Shown here in pieces: positions 14,511 through 16,930 of a stretch of 16,930 nucleotides of DNA. Each line of letters opens with the position of its first letter. Positions within the stretch are counted from its first letter, which is position 1. A program made the position numbers and the translations under genes. The notes under the pieces are model-generated. The model saw only the letters and a program-made list of their open reading frames with translations. It was not told the DNA's origin and did not search any database. Source of the DNA: Clostridiales bacterium (GTDB lineage: Bacteria > Bacillota > Clostridia > Christensenellales > UBA1242); the NCBI GenBank assembly GCA_918241715.1, contig CAKJYB010000001.1, positions 1 through 16,930 of the forward strand, in the 5' to 3' direction.

Positions 14511-14542
14511 ATTTTTGCGTATTTGTTTTTACATTTTTGCGT
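14511..14542. repeat. Direct repeat ATTTTTGCGT, two copies 22 bp apart
   Basis: ATTTTTGCGT occurs at 14511-14520 and 14533-14542 in the divergent intergenic region, a 22-bp period (about two helical turns). It lies between the two divergent promoters, so it could be a tandem regulator site. Confidence 0.4.
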
Positions 14543-14557
14543 TTGAGATTTAGTTTG

Positions 14558-14586
14558 TTGACAAAAATTATAAATAAATTTATAAT
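14558..14586 (+). promoter_or_regulatory. Consensus promoter of the GlmU-like-pth-mfd operon
   Basis: A perfect sigma-70/sigma-A promoter: TTGACA (14558-14563), 17-nt spacer, TATAAT (14581-14586). The predicted +1 is 14593, exactly the A of the first ATG of the GlmU-like gene, with no room for a Shine-Dalgarno. Confidence 0.85.
14567..14586. repeat. Inverted repeat overlapping the -10 box
   Basis: Perfect 9-bp arms ATTATAAAT (14567-14575) and ATTTATAAT (14578-14586) with a 2-nt centre. The right arm contains the TATAAT of the operon promoter. Possible operator, or chance in very AT-rich DNA. Confidence 0.4.
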
Positions 14587-14592
14587 GTTTTC

Positions 14593-15426
14593 ATGGATAC
14601 TATGGAATTGGATAAAGAAATTGAAGTAGAAGAAAATCAAATTGCTTTTGATTTTTTGCAAAAAATTGGAGACACACAGACTCTTTTGAAAACGGAAAAC
14701 ACAGAGTGGATTTCAAAGGAGACTTTGGTTGTTGTTGTAAAGGCAAAGGGTGGATATTCCCCAAACTTTGACCTTTGTGGAAAGAAGATGATTGAATGGG
14801 TTTCTATGGCCACTTCTTCTTGCAAACAAGTTGTCATTGATGAGCCAGAAGATGTTTTGTCTGCTGTAAAACCACTTGTTGAAGGGTTTGACTTTGTTGC
14901 AGTGCTTTACAGCGACACTCCACTTTTGAAGAGAGAGACATTCAATGATGTCATGAATTATTTTTCGACACAAAGGCTCAACGTCTTGAAACTTGCACGT
15001 GGCTATGTGTTTAAGACGGAATATTTGCAAACGGCAAAAATGCTTATGTCTTCGGCAATAACGCCATTTGGCACTGACGATTTTCAGGTTGTTGACAATG
15101 CAGAAAAAATGTCTTATGCCTTTGAAAAGCTCAATCAAAGAATTTTGGATTATCACAAACAAAATGGTGTTGTTATGTTTGGTGAAAAAACAATCTACAT
15201 TGACGCCGACGTTGAGATTGAAGATGGTGTTGTGATTTATCCAAACAACATAATCAAAGGTGAGTCATATATTGGCAAAAATGTCATTTTGGAAAGTGGA
15301 AACTACATCTTGGATTCTATTGTCAGCGATGAATCTTTTGTATGCCAAAGTTATCTTGAAAAGAGCAAAGTGGAAAGTGGCAGGGTTGTTGGACCTTTTG
15401 ACAGAATTATAAACAAAAAATTTTAG
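14593..15426 (+). CDS. Degenerate GlmU-like protein (probable pseudoenzyme)
   Basis: 277 residues related to GlmU, the bifunctional UDP-GlcNAc-forming enzyme, but reduced. Residues 44-70 (LVVVVKAKGG...CGKKMIEWV) align with the GlmU start but lack the LAAGxGTRM loop and its essential Arg and Lys. LYSDTPLL at 105-112 keeps the family's metal-binding Asp (Asp108), yet the QxxxGTGHA nucleotide-binding loop before it is gone. Residues 167-222 (VDNAEK..., RILDYHKQNGV, YIDADVEI) match the GlmU linker and first left-handed beta-helix coils, and the protein stops at VGPF (266-269), where GlmU goes on into its acetyltransferase domain. Uridylyl- and acetyltransferase activities are therefore unlikely. 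It lies at the glmU position upstream of pth-mfd, under a consensus promoter and with an intact frame, so it is probably expressed and not a dead gene. Confidence 0.8.
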   Translation: MDTMELDKEIEVEENQIAFDFLQKIGDTQTLLKTENTEWISKETLVVVVKAKGGYSPNFDLCGKKMIEWVSMATSSCKQVVIDEPEDVLSAVKPLVEGFDFVAVLYSDTPLLKRETFNDVMNYFSTQRLNVLKLARGYVFKTEYLQTAKMLMSSAITPFGTDDFQVVDNAEKMSYAFEKLNQRILDYHKQNGVVMFGEKTIYIDADVEIEDGVVIYPNNIIKGESYIGKNVILESGNYILDSIVSDESFVCQSYLEKSKVESGRVVGPFDRIINKKF

Positions 15427-15434
15427 GAGAGAAG

Positions 15435-15938
15435 ATGGTTATTGTTGTTGGACTTGGAAATCCTGAAAAAAAGTATGAAGGAACATATCACAACGTTGGG
15501 TTTGAAGTTGTTGACAGGCTTGCAGACAAGCTTGGTATTTCCATGGACAAAAACAAGTTTAAGGCTCTTGTTGGAGAAGGTTTTTATAACGGAGAAAAGG
15601 TGATTCTTGCAAAGCCACAAACATACATGAATTTGAGTGGAGAAAGCGTTGTTTTGCTGAAAGAAAAATATAAAGATGCAAGAATTTTGGTTGTTGTTGA
15701 TGACATTGATTTGCCAAAGGGCAACATAAGGTATAGAGAACACGGCTCTGCAGGGACGCATAATGGGCTTAGAAACATTGTCTCTCATATCGGTCAGGAG
15801 TTTGAACGTATTAAAGTTGGAATTGGCAGAGATATAAGCGTCGACCTTGTAGACTACGTCTTGTCAAAATTTGACAAAGAGACTTTTGAACCTATTCTGG
15901 ACAAGGCTGTGGAAGAAGTTTGTGAGAGAATAGTTTAA
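15435..15938 (+). CDS. pth: Peptidyl-tRNA hydrolase
   Basis: Releases peptides from peptidyl-tRNAs that drop off the ribosome. 167 residues, about 20 shorter than the common 185-190, mainly at the C-terminus. It opens with VVGLGNPEKKYEGTYHNVGF, in which His19 is the catalytic histidine; Asn66 (QTYMNLSGE), the DDIDLP stretch at 89-94 with the catalytic Asp, and Asn110 (GTHNGLRNI) complete the active site. The usual Arg before the catalytic His is Tyr here, and the usual GGHNG is GTHNG. TAGGAG at 15424-15429, which includes the stop codon of the GlmU-like gene, is the Shine-Dalgarno. It overlaps the mfd start by one base (TAATG). The pth-mfd order is conserved in Bacillota. Confidence 0.95.
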   Translation: MVIVVGLGNPEKKYEGTYHNVGFEVVDRLADKLGISMDKNKFKALVGEGFYNGEKVILAKPQTYMNLSGESVVLLKEKYKDARILVVVDDIDLPKGNIRYREHGSAGTHNGLRNIVSHIGQEFERIKVGIGRDISVDLVDYVLSKFDKETFEPILDKAVEEVCERIV

Positions 15939-16930
15939 TGAAAACATTTTTGGACTTTTTACAAAAACAAAACTTTCCCAAAGCTAAGAGTTTGGGTGGT
16001 TTTTTTGTTGGAGAAAAAGTTTTACAGGTTGCACAAAAAGACAGGTTTGTTTACGTTGCAGGTGATTTTGTCTCTGCAAGTAAGTTGAAGAAAGGTCTTG
16101 GAGATTGTGGAAAAAGAGTCCAAATTATTTCTTGTGGAAGAGAAAACGAAGACGAAAAAGATGTAAACTTGAATGTTTTTGCAAATGCAATTTCTCTGTT
16201 TTTAAAGGGTGAACTTGACGGGCTTATTTTTCTTCCATCTTCAGTTGAAACAAAGTTTGATTTAAAGTTTTTGAAAGAAAAATTTTCTCTGTTTGCCGGC
16301 CAGAATATACCGATTGAAAAATTGTCTAAAAAACTTTCTTCATTCGGTTTTGAGAGAGTTGACTTTGTAAATTCCGAAGGTCAATTTGCTGTGCGTGGAG
16401 AGATTGTTGACATCTTTATTCCTGGAAGCGACTATCCTTTTAGAGTGGAATTTTTTGATGACGAAATTGAAAAGATAATAAGTTTTGATTTTGCCACAAT
16501 GAACACACAAAAACTTGAAGACAAAATTGAAATTTCTCCACTTTATTTAAAGTTTGGAAACGACTCTGCATTTGATTTGTGTGAAGAGGTTTTTGTTGAC
16601 GAACCATCAAAAATTGAAAACGAATGCAAAATTTTGGCAAAAAGTCGTGAAAAATTGTCGTGGAACAGAAACGATTTGTTTCTAAATTTTGCTGATTTGG
16701 ATTTAAAAAAATATACAATTTTTTCAAACACAACAAGATGTGATTTTGAAAACAAAACGATTGGTGCCAAAAGTTATATCACAGATTTCATGTCTTTGAA
16801 AAACGATGTTGTCATGTACACAAAAAGTGGGGTAAATGTCTTTTTGTTTGCAGGCTCATTTTATCAGATACTTAAAGAATTTTTGATTACAAACCACATA
16901 TCTTTTAGAGAATTTGATGGTCAGTTGCAG
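15938..16930 (+). CDS. mfd: Transcription-repair coupling factor Mfd, N-terminal 331 residues (continues past window)
   Basis: Mfd removes stalled RNA polymerase at DNA lesions and recruits UvrA. The frame is open from the ATG at 15938 (overlapping the pth stop as TAATG) to the window edge. The most diagnostic stretch is GFERVDFVNSEGQFAVRG followed by EIVDIFIPG and PFRVEFFDDEIEKI, starting near residue 136: the UvrB-like domain with its GQFxVRGxIxDIF hallmark. Upstream, the degenerate former ATP-binding loop region (KSLGGFFVGEK) is in the expected place. The full protein is usually about 1100-1180 residues, so the RNA polymerase-interaction and helicase domains lie outside. The N-terminal domain is rather divergent from the usual Bacillota sequence. 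Expression probably depends on coupling to pth, as only a weak GAGAG lies upstream. Confidence 0.92.
   Translation, partial: MKTFLDFLQKQNFPKAKSLGGFFVGEKVLQVAQKDRFVYVAGDFVSASKLKKGLGDCGKRVQIISCGRENEDEKDVNLNVFANAISLFLKGELDGLIFLPSSVETKFDLKFLKEKFSLFAGQNIPIEKLSKKLSSFGFERVDFVNSEGQFAVRGEIVDIFIPGSDYPFRVEFFDDEIEKIISFDFATMNTQKLEDKIEISPLYLKFGNDSAFDLCEEVFVDEPSKIENECKILAKSREKLSWNRNDLFLNFADLDLKKYTIFSNTTRCDFENKTIGAKSYITDFMSLKNDVVMYTKSGVNVFLFAGSFYQILKEFLITNHISFREFDGQLQ

Noticed and set aside
14593..15426. Frameshifted or truncated glmU pseudogene
   Set aside because: One continuous frame with its own promoter, ordinary codon use and a Shine-Dalgarno for pth at its stop. The lost parts are internal loops plus the C-terminus, which fits a diverged protein better than a broken gene.
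1..16930. CRISPR array, toxin-antitoxin pair, insertion sequence, tRNA gene, phage or defence island
   Set aside because: No spaced repeats, transposase, integrase, tRNA cloverleaf or known defence gene found by reading; gene content is core and envelope.

Overview
This is a low-GC, gene-dense bacterial chromosome segment using the standard code (TGA acts as a stop, TGG encodes Trp). The gene set (RecD2, VanW, YetF/DUF421 followed by DUF4363, a SpoVB-type flippase, and a GlmU-like gene next to pth-mfd) points to a Bacillota, Clostridia-like organism, probably an uncultured gut-type lineage. The genus cannot be told from the sequence. There is no sign of phage, insertion sequence, CRISPR or an acquired island; the window looks like core chromosome plus envelope genes.

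Layout from left to right. cysS (partial) and a MarR-type regulator form a minus-strand unit, divergent from recD2. recD2 converges on a minus-strand pair, a P-type cation ATPase followed by a small two-helix membrane protein, with a shared hairpin terminator between them. Divergent from the ATPase runs cca, which ends in a hairpin terminator. Then come vanW and a TVP38/DedA-like membrane gene joined by a 1-nt overlap. A previously uncounted 55-codon LysM gene on the minus strand converges on the latter, and their stop codons overlap within one CTAG. Divergent from LysM run a SpoVB/MurJ-type flippase, DUF421 and DUF4363. These converge, with a zero-base gap, on a minus-strand surface protein of unknown function. 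Divergent from that is an operon of a degenerate GlmU-like gene, pth and mfd (partial). The last three keep the Firmicutes glmU...pth-mfd neighbourhood.

How the genes work together. Translation and tRNA upkeep (cysS, cca, pth) and DNA repair (recD2, mfd) are interleaved with envelope functions (vanW, LysM, flippase, DUF421/DUF4363, VTT protein, surface protein, ATPase). No single new multi-gene defence or biosynthetic system is visible.

The most interesting signals are three. First, an unusual promoter/start geometry: several genes have a good sigma-70-type promoter whose predicted +1 falls on or within a few bases of the start codon, with no Shine-Dalgarno, suggesting leaderless mRNAs. Genes inside operons and a few others do have clear Shine-Dalgarno sequences. 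Second, an exactly symmetric divergent marR/recD2 promoter pair has a 19-bp inverted repeat, each arm of which overlaps a -35 box; this is a candidate MarR operator. Third, a GlmU-derived pseudoenzyme, lacking both the nucleotide-binding signature and the acetyltransferase domain, sits at the glmU position under a perfect consensus promoter.
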